Below, piece by piece: positions 8,212 to 16,369 of a stretch of 64,000 bases of DNA. The notes below the pieces were generated by a model. The model did not search any database and was not told the origin of the DNA. It was given only the letters and a program-made list of their open reading frames with translations. Numbering within the stretch: the first letter of the stretch is position 1; the number at the start of each line of letters is the position of its first letter. Source of the stretch: VXYL01 sp965200375 (GTDB taxonomy: Bacteria; Pseudomonadota; Gammaproteobacteria; Pseudomonadales; Azotimanducaceae); NCBI GenBank assembly GCA_965200375.1, contig OZ241353.1, forward strand, positions 1,488,001-1,552,000. The letters are read 5' to 3'. Made by a program: the position numbers and the translations under genes.

Positions 8212-8436
8212 GCCGTCTCCTTGACGTTGCTTCCCAGCACGACCTTTGTCGTTTGGCAGATTGACAAGGTGGCCTGCCGGGGCCATCTCTCGCCGAATCA
8301 GTCCCTTGTTCTTCAACTCGTTGCAAATTTGGTTGACTTGCTGATGAGGCCCAATGCCGGTGCGCTTGACGATTTGAGCGTCCGTCAATCCGGGTTCCGC
8401 ACGGATTAGGGACAACACCTGTTCTCGATTGGTCAT
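8212..8436 (-). CDS. Winged-helix segment in frame with atpD (possible fusion or separate leader)
   Basis: An ATG at 8434-8436 follows a GGAG ribosome site 8 bp away, placed just after the atpG stop. It opens about 75 codons that run without a stop into atpD. The peptide looks like a small winged helix-turn-helix: TNREQVLSLIRAEPGLTDAQ, a recognition-helix-like HQQVNQICNELKNKGLI, and a wing-like segment GHLVNLPND. It then has a basic linker (KGRAGKQRQ). The AtpD ribosome site lies inside the linker codons. Base composition is visibly less GC-rich than the surrounding atp genes, which suggests insertion of foreign DNA. No beta subunit I know carries such a domain. Confidence 0.55.
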
Positions 8437-8452
8437 GCCGGCATCTCCGGGT

Positions 8453-9313
8453 TCAAACCGCCGCGGCCCCGCCGACGATCTCCGAAATCTCCTGGGTGAT
8501 GGACGCCTGGCGGGCGTTGTTGTAGAGCAGCGTCAGCTCGCTGACGATCTCCTCGGCGTTGTCGGTGGCGTTCTTCATGGCGATCATCCGCGCCGCCTGC
8601 TCGCAGGCGGTGTTCTCCACCACCGCCTGGTACACCTGCGCCTCGATGTAGCGCTCCACCAGGCCGTCGATGAGCTCCCGGGCGTCCGGCTCGTAGAGGT
8701 AGTCCCAGCGGTGCTTGAAGTCGGCGCTGTCCTCCGCCGGCAACGGCAGCAGGGGCTTGAGCACCGGCCGCTGGGTCATGGTGTTCTCGAAGACGTTGGC
8801 GATGATGTCGAGGCGATCGATGCGGCCTTCGGCGTAGGCGTCCAGCATCACCTTCACGCCGCCGATGAGGTCGGCGAGGGCCGGCGTCTCCCCCAGGTCG
8901 CCGATCGCCGCCGCCACGTTGCCGCCGACGGCGCGGAAGAACTGCGCCGCCTTGTTGCCCACCAGCGCCAGCTCCGCCTCGACGCCGTCGGCTTCCCAGC
9001 GCCGAATGTCCCGCACCAGCTCCCGGAACAGGTTGACGTTCAGGCCGCCGCAGAGGCCGCGGTCCGAAGACACCACGATGTAGCCGACGCGCTTCACCTC
9101 CCGGGCGCCCATGTAGCGGTGGTGGTACTCGGCCGAGGCGCTGGCCAGATGCCCTATCACTTCCTGCACGCGCAGCGCGTAGGGGCGGCCCTGGCGCATG
9201 CGCTCCTGGGTGCGCTTCATGCGCGAGGCGGCGACCATCTGCATGGCGCGGGTGCTCTTCTGCGTGGTCTGCACGCTGGCGATCTTCTTCTTGATTTCGC
9301 GGCCGGCCGCCAT
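8453..9313 (-). CDS. atpG: F1 ATP synthase gamma subunit
   Basis: The 286-residue subunit forms the rotating central shaft of F1. The conserved N-terminal helix (GREIKKKIASVQTTQKSTRAMQMVAASRM, given here as positions 4-32) and the C-terminal helix ending ASITQEISEIVGGA are both present. GLCGGLN marks the Rossmann-like middle domain. It lies between atpA and the winged-helix/atpD segment; the gap to the latter's ATG is 16 bp and holds a GGAG site. Confidence 0.97.
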   Translation of the reverse strand: MAAGREIKKKIASVQTTQKSTRAMQMVAASRMKRTQERMRQGRPYALRVQEVIGHLASASAEYHHRYMGAREVKRVGYIVVSSDRGLCGGLNVNLFRELVRDIRRWEADGVEAELALVGNKAAQFFRAVGGNVAAAIGDLGETPALADLIGGVKVMLDAYAEGRIDRLDIIANVFENTMTQRPVLKPLLPLPAEDSADFKHRWDYLYEPDARELIDGLVERYIEAQVYQAVVENTACEQAARMIAMKNATDNAEEIVSELTLLYNNARQASITQEISEIVGGAAAV

Positions 9314-9347
9314 TGGCTTCCCTTGATCTCTTCGCCGTGAACGGGGC

Positions 9348-10913
9348 CTACGATGCGCCGTAGCTCGCCTTGAACTCGTCGAGGGCCGCCTTCATGGCGG
9401 CCACGATGTCGTCGTCGTAGTCGCCGCTGGCCGCCACCGCCGCCATCCACTCGCCGTGCTCGGCGTTCATGTAGGCCAGGAGGTCGCGCTCGAAATCCAG
9501 CACCCGGTTCACCGGCACGTCGTCGAGGTAGCCCTCGTTGGCCGCGTACAGCACCACGCCCATCTCCGCCACGGACATCGGCGCGTACTGGTTCTGCTTC
9601 ATCAGCTCCTCCACCCGGGCGCCGTGGTCCAGCTGGCGGCGGGTCACTTCGTCGAGGTCCGATGCGAACTGCGAGAACGCGGCCAGCTCCCGGTACTGCG
9701 CCAGCGCCAGCTTCACGCCGCCGGAGAGCTTCTTCATGAACGGCACCTGCGCGGCGCCGCCAACGCGGGAGACGGAAATGCCGGGGCTCATGGCCGGGCG
9801 GATGCCGGAGTTGAAGCGGTCCAGCTCCAGGAATATCTGGCCGTCGGTGATGGAGATCACGTTGGCCGGCACGAAGGAGGATACCTCGCCGGCCTGCGTC
9901 TCGATGATCGGCAGCGCCGTCAAGGAGCCGGTTCGGCCTTTGACTTCGCCGTTGGTGACCTGCTCCACATAGTGAGCGTTCACTCTCGCGGCCCGCTCCA
10001 AGAGGCGGGAGTGCAGGTAGAACACGTCCCCGGGATACGCCTCCCGCCCGGGCGGCCGACGCAGCAGCAGCGAGATCTCCCGGTACGCCCAGGCCTGCTT
10101 GGTGAGGTCGTCGTAGATGATGAGGGCGTCCTCGCCCCGGTCCCGGAAGAACTCGCCCATCGCGCAGCCGGAGTAGGGCGAGATGTACAGCATCGGCGCC
10201 GGGTCCGAGGCGCTGGCCGCCATGACGATGGTGTGCTCCATCGCGCCGTGTTCTTCAAGGGTGCGGACGATGTTGGCGATGGTCGACATCTTCTGACCGA
10301 TGGCCACGTAGATGCATTTGATGCCGGTGCCCTTCTGGTTGATGATGGCGTCCACGGCAATCGCCGTCTTGCCGATCTGCCGGTCGCCGATGATGAGTTC
10401 GCGCTGGCCGCGGCCGATGGGCACCATGGCGTCGATGCACTTGATGCCCATCTGCACGGGCTGGTCCACGGTCTGCCGGGCGATCACCCCCGGGGCGACC
10501 TTCTCCACCGGCGAGGTCTCCGTGGCGCCGAGGGGGCCCTTGCCGTCGATGGGGTTGCCGAGGGCGTCCACCACCCGGCCGAGCAGCTCGCGGCCCACCG
10601 GCACCTCGAGGATGCGCTTGGTGCAGCGCGCCGTCATGCCCTCGGAGAGGCCCTGGTAGTCGCCGAGCACCACGCAGCCCACCGAATCCCGCTCGAGGTT
10701 CAGCGCCATGCCGGCGAGGACGCCGCCCGGGCCGCCGACGAACTCGATCATCTCGCCGTACTGCGCTTCCGCCAGGCCGTGGACGCGCACGATGCCGTCC
10801 GCCACGCTGACGATGGTGCCTTCGTTGGCGGGCTGCGCGGAGACGTCCAGGTTCTCGATGCGGCCGCGAATGAGGTCGCTGATTTCGGCCGGATTCAGTT
10901 GCGCTTGCTGCAT
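9348..10913 (-). CDS. atpA: F1 ATP synthase alpha subunit
   Basis: The non-catalytic nucleotide-binding subunit of F1 has 521 residues. It shows the expected start (QLNPAEISDLIRGRIEN), P-loop GDRQIGKT around residue 170, the VGGAAQVPFMKKL segment of the lower helical domain, and the arginine-finger region SGIRPAMSPGISVSRVGG. The loop ending RRPPGREAYPGDVFYLHSRLLERAARV is intact. It sits between atpH and atpG. Confidence 0.98.
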   Translation of the reverse strand: MQQAQLNPAEISDLIRGRIENLDVSAQPANEGTIVSVADGIVRVHGLAEAQYGEMIEFVGGPGGVLAGMALNLERDSVGCVVLGDYQGLSEGMTARCTKRILEVPVGRELLGRVVDALGNPIDGKGPLGATETSPVEKVAPGVIARQTVDQPVQMGIKCIDAMVPIGRGQRELIIGDRQIGKTAIAVDAIINQKGTGIKCIYVAIGQKMSTIANIVRTLEEHGAMEHTIVMAASASDPAPMLYISPYSGCAMGEFFRDRGEDALIIYDDLTKQAWAYREISLLLRRPPGREAYPGDVFYLHSRLLERAARVNAHYVEQVTNGEVKGRTGSLTALPIIETQAGEVSSFVPANVISITDGQIFLELDRFNSGIRPAMSPGISVSRVGGAAQVPFMKKLSGGVKLALAQYRELAAFSQFASDLDEVTRRQLDHGARVEELMKQNQYAPMSVAEMGVVLYAANEGYLDDVPVNRVLDFERDLLAYMNAEHGEWMAAVAASGDYDDDIVAAMKAALDEFKASYGAS

Positions 10914-10968
10914 GGTTCCTTGAGTTCCATTCCTTCCGAGTTGATGCCCCGCGTGGGCGCGACGTTCG

Positions 10969-11508
10969 TCAGCCGTGCTGCAACGCGCCCGCCAGACGCG
11001 CCAGGCGCCCGCGCACGGAGCCGTCGATCACCGTGTCCCCGGCACGCACGACGGCGCCGCCGAGCAGCGTCGCATCGACGGCGACGGCCAGATTCACGGC
11101 CTGGCCGAAGCGCCGCGCCAAAGCCGCGGAGAAGCTCTCCCGCTGCTGCGCCGAGAGCTCCGTCGCCGCCACCAGTTCAACCTCCAGCACCGCCTCGGCG
11201 GCCGCCTTGCGGGCCTCGAACTGCCGCGCCACCTCCGGCAGCAGCCCCAAGCGCTGGTACGCCGCCAGCGCCTGCACGAAGCGCCGCCCGCGGTCGTCCA
11301 GCTCGCCGCGCAGGGCTTCTGCAAGGCGGTGGGCCTTCACTTCGCTGGCGAGGGCCGGATCGCCGATCAGGGCCGCCACTTCGCGGGTGGCCACCGCCGC
11401 GGCCAGCAGGGCGAGCATCCGGGACCACTGCGAGAGGCGTTGGTGGGCCTTGGCGACATCGAAGGCCGCGTTGGCATACGGGCGCGCCAAGGTCGCCGCT
11501 TCCGCCAT
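10969..11508 (-). CDS. atpH: F1 ATP synthase delta subunit
   Basis: The 179-residue peripheral-stalk subunit connects F1 to the b-dimer. The start is the ATG at 11506-11508 (MAEAATLARPYANAAFDVA), the family's usual opening with the conserved RPYA..AF pattern. The C-terminal domain carries LLGGAVVRAGDTVIDGSVRGRLARL, the OSCP/delta signature. It begins 8 bp after atpF ends. Confidence 0.96.
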   Translation of the reverse strand: MAEAATLARPYANAAFDVAKAHQRLSQWSRMLALLAAAVATREVAALIGDPALASEVKAHRLAEALRGELDDRGRRFVQALAAYQRLGLLPEVARQFEARKAAAEAVLEVELVAATELSAQQRESFSAALARRFGQAVNLAVAVDATLLGGAVVRAGDTVIDGSVRGRLARLAGALQHG

Positions 11509-11516
11509 CGCCGAAC

Positions 11517-11987
11517 CTAGAGGCCCGCCGCGAGGCGGCCGAGCAGGGCGTCGTGGCGGCTGCGGTCTATGGATTCCTCGAGAATCCGCTCCGCGCCAGC
11601 CACTGCCAGATCGGCCACTTGGGCCCGCAGGGTCTCCTTGGCGCGGTTCATCTCCTGGGCGGCATCGGCCGCGGCCGCGGCGACGATGCGCTCGCGCTCC
11701 GCTTCCGCCTCGCCCTTGGCGTTCTCGATCAGCTGCGCCGCCTGGTCCCGGGCCGCATCCACGATGCCCCGGGCCTCGGCCCGGGCTTCGCCGATCACCT
11801 CCTCGGCCCGGGCCTTGGCATGCGCCAGGTCCCGCTTCGCTTCGGCGGCGTTCTCGAGCCCGGTGGCGATGGTCTGCTGGCGTTCGCGCATGGCGCCGAT
11901 CAAGAGCGGCCAGATGAACTTCCAGCACACCCAGACGAACACCAGGAAGGCGAGCGACTGGAACAGCAGCGTCATGGTGATGTTCAT
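11517..11987 (-). CDS. atpF: Fo ATP synthase subunit b
   Basis: The 156-residue peripheral-stalk subunit has one N-terminal membrane helix (LLFQSLAFLVFVWVCWKFIW) followed by a long charged, alanine-rich coiled coil (residues about 35-156) that forms the stator dimer. Length matches E. coli AtpF. A single b gene, without b', fits a non-photosynthetic gammaproteobacterial operon. Confidence 0.97.
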   Translation of the reverse strand: MNITMTLLFQSLAFLVFVWVCWKFIWPLLIGAMRERQQTIATGLENAAEAKRDLAHAKARAEEVIGEARAEARGIVDAARDQAAQLIENAKGEAEAERERIVAAAAADAAQEMNRAKETLRAQVADLAVAGAERILEESIDRSRHDALLGRLAAGL

Positions 11988-12021
11988 GCCAGCCTCCCGA
12001 CTGCGGCTGCCGTTCGCCGCT

Positions 12022-12273
12022 TCAGCCGGCGATCACGAACATGATGTACAGCGCCACGCCGACACCGATGATGGGCACCGCGTCCACCAGGCCGAGAATG
12101 ATGAACAGCTGGGTTCTGAGCGTCGGCAGCAGTTCCGGCTGCCGGGCCAGGCCCTCCATGAACTTGCCGCCCAGCAGGCCGACGCCGATCGCCGCGCCCA
12201 CCGCGGCGAGGCCCACCATCAAGGCGGAGCTGATGTAGAGGAGTACGTGCAACTCCAGTTCCATGGTCGTCAT
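12022..12273 (-). CDS. atpE: Fo ATP synthase subunit c (proton ring)
   Basis: The 83-residue hairpin of two membrane helices assembles into the rotor ring. Helix 1 has the glycine/alanine motif GAAIGVGLLGGKF. The polar loop is ARQPELLPTLR. Helix 2 carries the proton-binding aspartate in LGLVDAVPII. The sodium-ring ligands are not present, so this is a proton-type ring. Confidence 0.97.
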   Translation of the reverse strand: MTTMELELHVLLYISSALMVGLAAVGAAIGVGLLGGKFMEGLARQPELLPTLRTQLFIILGLVDAVPIIGVGVALYIMFVIAG

Positions 12274-12333
12274 TGGTTCTGTGGCTCCTTGCGGTTGTGC
12301 TGTGCTGAACGAGTTCCTGGCGCGGGCGGCGGC

Positions 12334-13170
12334 TCAGTGTTCTTCCACGTCGTGCGCCTGGGCCAGGTAGACCACCGTCAGCACGGCGAAGATGAAGGCT
12401 TGCAGGGTGATGATGAGCACGTGGAACATCGCCCACGCCCATTGCAGAAAGCCGCCGAACAGGGCGACGAACACGCCGCCGCTGAACATGAGGGCGATGA
12501 GAATGAAGATCATCTCCCCGGCGTAGAGGTTGCCGAACAGGCGCAGGCCGAGGGAGACGGGCTTGGCGAGCAGCGTCACCCCTTCGAGCACCAGGTTCAC
12601 CGGCGCGAGGTACCAGGGGAAGGGATGGCACAGGAGTTCCTTCAGGAACCCGCCCACGCCCTTCCGCTTGAGGCTGTAGTAGATGACCATCAGGAACACC
12701 GTCAGCGCCATCCCCAAGGTGATGTTGGGGTCCGTGGAGGGCACGATCTTCATGTATTCGACGCCGAGCAGCTTGGCGGCCTCCGGTATCCAGTCCACCG
12801 GCACCAGATCCATCAGGTTCATCAGGAACACCCACACGAAGATGGTCAGCGCCATGGGCGCCACGAGGTCGTTCTTGTGCTGGAAGATGCTCCGCACGGT
12901 GTCGTCGATGAAGTCCACAATCATCTCGACGGCGTTCTGCAGGCCGCCCGGCACGCCGGCCGTGGCCCGCCGCGCCGCGACGCCGAACAGCAGGCAGAAC
13001 ACCACGCCGAGGCCCAGCGCCCAGCCGATGGAATCCACGTTCACCGCCCAGAAGCCCATCTGCTGCGCTTCCTCGGCGCTGCCGGCGATGCCCCAGGAGC
13101 CGTCCGCCTTGCGGCCGTAGGTGAGGTTCGTGAGATGGTGCTTGATGTAGTCGCTGCTGCTCTCGGCCAT
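12334..13170 (-). CDS. atpB: Fo ATP synthase subunit a
   Basis: The 278-residue membrane subunit provides the proton half-channels. The essential stator arginine lies in SLGLRLFGNLYAGEMIF (residues about 205-220), with the aqueous-channel segment in the last helices (LQAFIFAVLTVVYLAQA). It starts MAESSSDYIKHHLTNLTYG, as in other gammaproteobacterial a subunits. Upstream is atpI, downstream atpE. Confidence 0.97.
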   Translation of the reverse strand: MAESSSDYIKHHLTNLTYGRKADGSWGIAGSAEEAQQMGFWAVNVDSIGWALGLGVVFCLLFGVAARRATAGVPGGLQNAVEMIVDFIDDTVRSIFQHKNDLVAPMALTIFVWVFLMNLMDLVPVDWIPEAAKLLGVEYMKIVPSTDPNITLGMALTVFLMVIYYSLKRKGVGGFLKELLCHPFPWYLAPVNLVLEGVTLLAKPVSLGLRLFGNLYAGEMIFILIALMFSGGVFVALFGGFLQWAWAMFHVLIITLQAFIFAVLTVVYLAQAHDVEEH

Positions 13171-13206
13171 GCGCCCGTTCGTCGTCCCCTCAACTCAAGC
13201 GGCCCG

Positions 13207-13584
13207 TCAGCGGCCACGCGCCACCAGCGGCGCTGCGAACTGCGCGGCCAATGCCACACCCAAGCCTGCGAAGAACGCGCCGCCGCCCACGTCCGCTACC
13301 GCCAAGGCGAACACCAGCAGCGCCATCGCAAGCGCCAGCTTCACGCCCCAGCGCCCCAGCAGCCGGCCCGCCTCCGCGTACGCCCCACGCCCCGCCGCGG
13401 TTCGCCGCCCGGCCGCCCACGCGAAATACGCGTTCGGCAGGAACGCCACCGCGCCGCCGAGAAACGCGGCCTTGGCCGCCTCCGCTCCCCACATCGCCGC
13501 CACCGCCGCCGCGACGGCCGCAGCAACGACCTGGACGCCCACCACGCGCACCGGCTCGCGCCGATTGGCCTCTGCCAATGTCAA
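13207..13584 (-). CDS. atpI: ATP synthase protein I
   Basis: This 125-residue, four-helix membrane protein is not part of the enzyme but assists c-ring assembly in other bacteria. The hydrophobic pattern (VVAAAVAAAVAAMW, AAFLGGAVAFLPNAYFAW, LALAMALLVFALAV, AGLGVALAAQFAAPLV) and the FLPNAYFA motif fit the AtpI family. It is the first gene of the atp operon in its standard place, so the operon promoter probably lies between 13585 and about 13700. Confidence 0.9.
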   Translation of the reverse strand: MTLAEANRREPVRVVGVQVVAAAVAAAVAAMWGAEAAKAAFLGGAVAFLPNAYFAWAAGRRTAAGRGAYAEAGRLLGRWGVKLALAMALLVFALAVADVGGGAFFAGLGVALAAQFAAPLVARGR

Positions 13585-13878
13585 ATCGCCGCCCGGCGCC
13601 GAGTCGCGGCGCGACCGAGTCGCGGGCGCGGATTATAGCGGCGGCCTTTCGGTTTTCAACACGATGCACGGGGCCAGCCAGGTCAGCCGAGCCCATGAAC
13701 TCATGGCCCGCACGGTACGGTCACCAACCTATAGGTGCCGCCGCTTCGGCCATGCCGCCCAAGCAGGGCGCACCAACCGCACGGCACCGCTGGAACGGCT
13801 ACCCGGACGAACTCCCGCTTCGCAACGGACGCGACGGCCTTGGGCCGCGGCCTCAGGGGCCAGCGACCCTCAATACAG

Positions 13879-14105
13879 CTACTCTGTCGAAGACTCCCGA
13901 CGGCTTCTCCGGATCCGCCCCCATATCTCGAACGGTAGCGGCCCGAGGACAGCCACAGCGATCCAAGCAGCGAACTCCGGGTGTTTCCATATACGCCGGG
14001 GTTGAGCAGAAGGGCCGTCGTCGTGAAAACCGCCATGCCGTACACCATCGTCTTGGGCCGCGCCTGGCACAGGGCGTCGAGCCTCGCGTAGGCGCGTTTC
14101 AACAT
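13879..14105 (-). pseudogene. Possible frameshifted small membrane protein
   Basis: An ATG at 14103-14105 opens MLKRAYARLDALCQARPKT followed by a membrane-like helix (MVYGMAVFTTTALLLNPGVYG). The hydrophobic continuation FAAWIAVAVLGPLPFEIWGRIRR lies in another frame and ends at 13879. Joining the two frames near 14000 would give a two-helix protein of about 75 residues. This is either a broken gene or coincidence; no family is recognised. Confidence 0.25.
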
Positions 14106-14125
14106 TCCAAGCACTTCTCTAACCC

Positions 14126-14293
14126 TCAGTCCTCGCCACAGTAGACCATCCCCACGACAAGGGAGTATGCGCCCAAGGTGCCGGCCGCCAAGAGACTGCC
14201 TGCGGTCACGGCCCCGCCCATGCCAATGAGCGCGGCGCCGACGTAGGCCGACCTGACTGCCCACATGCCGGCGGTTATGCCGGTGAGGCACAT
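14126..14293 (-). CDS. Possible 55-residue membrane protein
   Basis: This short open frame (ATG at 14291-14293) has two hydrophobic stretches: GITAGMWAVRSAYVGAALIG and a glycine/alanine-rich run ending LGAYSLVVGMVY. Only a few charged residues are present, and the end is CGED. It lies directly upstream of the broken membrane-protein frame and in the same direction. There is no clear ribosome site, so coding is plausible but unproven. Confidence 0.3.
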   Translation of the reverse strand: MCLTGITAGMWAVRSAYVGAALIGMGGAVTAGSLLAAGTLGAYSLVVGMVYCGED

Positions 14294-14387
14294 GAAACCG
14301 TCGAGTCTCCGTCGCCGTTGCCGTCGCCGTCATTGCAGGCACCGTAGCAGCTTCCGCCCGTGTCGGCGCAAGCAACGCCCAACCCCT

Positions 14388-15248
14388 TCAACGCGAGGCG
14401 TCCACGCCTAGGCGGACGAGCAGACCATCGAGCTCTTCAAGGCTGCCGTAGCGGATCACGATGCGTCCCCGGCCGCCCTTGCCGGCAGCGATGGTCGCCG
14501 GCGCGCCGAGGCGCTCGCTCAGGGTGCGTTCCAAGCGGCGCGTGTCCGTGTCCGCCGCAACCGGAGCCGGCGACCCGGCCAGCAGGCGCCGCACCAGGGC
14601 TTCGGTCTGGCGCACGGACAGGCGCTGCGCCGCCACTCGGCTCGCCACGCTCGCCTGGTCCGCCAACGGCAGGGCCAGAAGCGCCCGGGCGTGGCCCATC
14701 TCCAGCTCCCCGGCGGCAAGCAGCTCCTGGGCGCCAGCGGCCAGATTCAGCAGGCGCAGGAGATTGGTGACCGCGGCCCGGGACTTCCCCACCGCGCCGG
14801 CCAGCTGTTCATGCGTCAGCGCGTAGGCGTCCCGCAGCGACCCCAGCGCCTGGCCTTCCTCGAGGGGGTTCAAGTCCTCGCGCTGGATGTTCTCGATCAG
14901 CGCCAGCGCCACCGCCTGGCGGTCGTCCACTTGCCGAACCACCGCCGGCACCGCTTCGAGCTCGGCCCGGGCCGCCGCCCGCCAGCGCCGCTCGCCAGCG
15001 ACGATCTCGTAGCCGCCGGCGGCCCGGGGCCGCACCACGATGGGCTCGATCACGCCCTGGGCGCGGATGGACTGCGCCAGCTCCTCCAGGCCCTCGTCGC
15101 GCATCCGCCGGCGGGGCTGATGGGGCCCGGGATGCAGCAGGTCCAATGGGATGCGCTCTATCTCGCCATCCTCGCCCTCGCCGGCGGCTGCCGCGGGGGC
15201 TGGCAACAGGGCGTCGAGGCCTTTGCCGAGGGCGCTGCGCCTGGCCAC
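14388..15248 (-). CDS. parB: Chromosome-partitioning protein ParB
   Basis: The 286-residue ParB/Spo0J binds parS and spreads on origin-proximal DNA as a CTP-dependent clamp. I place the start at the GTG at 15246-15248, preceded by AGGAG, giving VARRSALGKGLDALLP, the usual ParB opening. The frame is open further upstream only because it crosses a repeat element. Landmarks are HQPRR, the CTP-binding box GERRWRAA, the EDLNPLEE segment, the helix-turn-helix LTHEQLAGAVGKSRAAVTNLLRLL and the dimerisation tail. A matching parS lies at 27561-27576. parA is upstream, separated by two repeat copies. Confidence 0.95.
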   Translation of the reverse strand: MARRSALGKGLDALLPAPAAAAGEGEDGEIERIPLDLLHPGPHQPRRRMRDEGLEELAQSIRAQGVIEPIVVRPRAAGGYEIVAGERRWRAAARAELEAVPAVVRQVDDRQAVALALIENIQREDLNPLEEGQALGSLRDAYALTHEQLAGAVGKSRAAVTNLLRLLNLAAGAQELLAAGELEMGHARALLALPLADQASVASRVAAQRLSVRQTEALVRRLLAGSPAPVAADTDTRRLERTLSERLGAPATIAAGKGGRGRIVIRYGSLEELDGLLVRLGVDASR

Positions 15249-15261
15249 TTGCTCGGCGCTC

Positions 15262-15426
15262 CTAGCGGTCCGCTTGCGGACGGACGTGGCGAACGGCAAA
15301 CCGCCCCGGCGTCGCTTCGGCATGCCCAGGACGGGGACGTGCCGCCCCGCAGCGCGACGCGCGCCTGTTCCCGGCGACGGGGCTGGCGCCGTCGAGACGC
15401 ATGTCGATTCGGAAGCGTGCCACTAG
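15262..15426. repeat. 165-bp CTAG-bounded intergenic repeat, copy A
   Basis: This element runs from CTAG (15262-15265) to CTAG (15423-15426). It opens with a hairpin (GTCCGC/GCGGAC, 15268-15281), then shares CGACGTGGC-like, GTCGCTTCGGCA and GACGTGCCGCCCCGCA blocks with copies B (15423-15587) and C (from 30315). It ends GGAAGCG...CTAG. It fills the space just upstream of the parB ribosome site. Confidence 0.7.
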
Positions 15427-15446
15427 TGGTTCGATTCCGAATCGAC
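15403..15446. repeat. Inverted repeat at the junction of repeat copies A and B
   Basis: Perfect 12-bp arms, GTCGATTCGGAA (15403-15414) and TTCCGAATCGAC (15435-15446), flank a central ACTAGT. It is formed by the end of copy A meeting the start of copy B, so the element's two ends are related to each other as inverted repeats. Confidence 0.6.
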
Positions 15447-15587
15447 GTGGCAATGGCGCGTTCCGTCTGTCGTCGCTTCGGCACGTGCTACTTGAGGATG
15501 TGCCGCCCCGCAAGGCCACCGGCGTCCCGGCCCTGCGACGAAACCCGTCTCTCTGGAACGCACGTTGTTCTGGAAGCGGCACACTAG
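15423..15587. repeat. 165-bp CTAG-bounded intergenic repeat, copy B
   Basis: This copy is in tandem with copy A, sharing the CTAG at 15423-15426 and ending in CTAG at 15584-15587. The parA stop codon is read from this last CTAG. The opening hairpin is TCGATT-CCG-AATCGA (15431-15445). It is exactly as long as copy A. Confidence 0.7.
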
Positions 15588-16369
15588 CTGGGCGGGGAGC
15601 CACGGCCCAGCAGCTCGTAGGCCAAGGCGCAATAGGCCCGGGCGCCGCGGCTGCCCGGGTCGTACTGGATCGCCGGCAGGCCGTGGCTGGGCGCCTCCGC
15701 GAGCTTGACGTTGCGCGGCACGACGGTGCGGAACACCTGCGAGCGGAAGTGCGCGAGCAGCTGGCGGGAGACGTCGCGGCTCAAGCGGCTGCGGGGGTCG
15801 TACATGGTGCGCAGGATGCCCTCGATGGCCAGCGCCGGGTTGCCGCGCTCGCGGACCCCGCGAATGGTGAGCAGCAGCGCCGTCAGCCCTTCCAAGGGGT
15901 AGTACTCGCACTGCATCGGAATGAGCACCCCGTGGGCGGCCATCAGCGCATTCAACGTGAGGACGTTCAGAGACGGCGGGCAGTCGATGAGGGCGTAGTC
16001 GAACGCCGAGTCCGCCGCCGCCAGCCGCTGTCGCAGGCGCGTCGAACGGTCCGCCACCGCCAGCAGCGACATCTCGGCAGCCGTCAGATCGCCGTTGGCC
16101 GGCACCAGCTGATAGCCGCCACTGGAGGGCCGCGCCACCGTCTCGAAGGGCGCCCCGTCGGCCAGCCATTCGTGGGCGCTCGCTGCCCCGCCGTGCTGCG
16201 CCAGGTTGTTCTTGTCCACGCCGGAGCCCACGGTCGCGTTGCCCTGCGGGTCCAGATCCACAAGCAGCGTGCTCGCGCCCGTTGCCGCCAGCGCGGCCGC
16301 CAGATTCACCGCGGTGGTGGTCTTGCCCACGCCGCCCTTCTGGTTGGCGATGGCGATGCGACGCGCCAT
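15584..16369 (-). CDS. parA: Chromosome-partitioning ATPase ParA
   Basis: The 261-residue ParA/Soj binds nucleoid DNA as an ATP dimer and is released by ParB. It opens ARRIAIANQKGGVGKTT with the deviant Walker A motif (KGGVGKTT, residues 11-18). LVDLDPQGN and YALIDCPPSL follow, then VPRNVKLAEAPSHG, all diagnostic. The start ATG (16367-16369) overlaps the rsmG stop (TGATG), so translation is coupled. The stop is supplied by the CTAG boundary of repeat copy B. Confidence 0.97.
   Translation of the reverse strand: MARRIAIANQKGGVGKTTTAVNLAAALAATGASTLLVDLDPQGNATVGSGVDKNNLAQHGGAASAHEWLADGAPFETVARPSSGGYQLVPANGDLTAAEMSLLAVADRSTRLRQRLAAADSAFDYALIDCPPSLNVLTLNALMAAHGVLIPMQCEYYPLEGLTALLLTIRGVRERGNPALAIEGILRTMYDPRSRLSRDVSRQLLAHFRSQVFRTVVPRNVKLAEAPSHGLPAIQYDPGSRGARAYCALAYELLGRGSPPS

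Larger units (their letters stand above)
13585..14387. other. Gene-poor gap between parB and atpI
   Basis: About 800 bp lie between the parB end and the atpI start. The leftmost part should hold the atp promoter. Two tiny membrane-protein reading frames (14126-14293 and a broken one at 13879-14105) are annotated separately. From 13585 to 13878 I see no convincing gene. Confidence 0.5.

Noticed and set aside
15249..15323. ParB start at the upstream ATG near 15323
   Set aside because: The extra 25 residues are translated from repeat copy A. A GTG with AGGAG at 15248 gives the normal ParB N-terminus.
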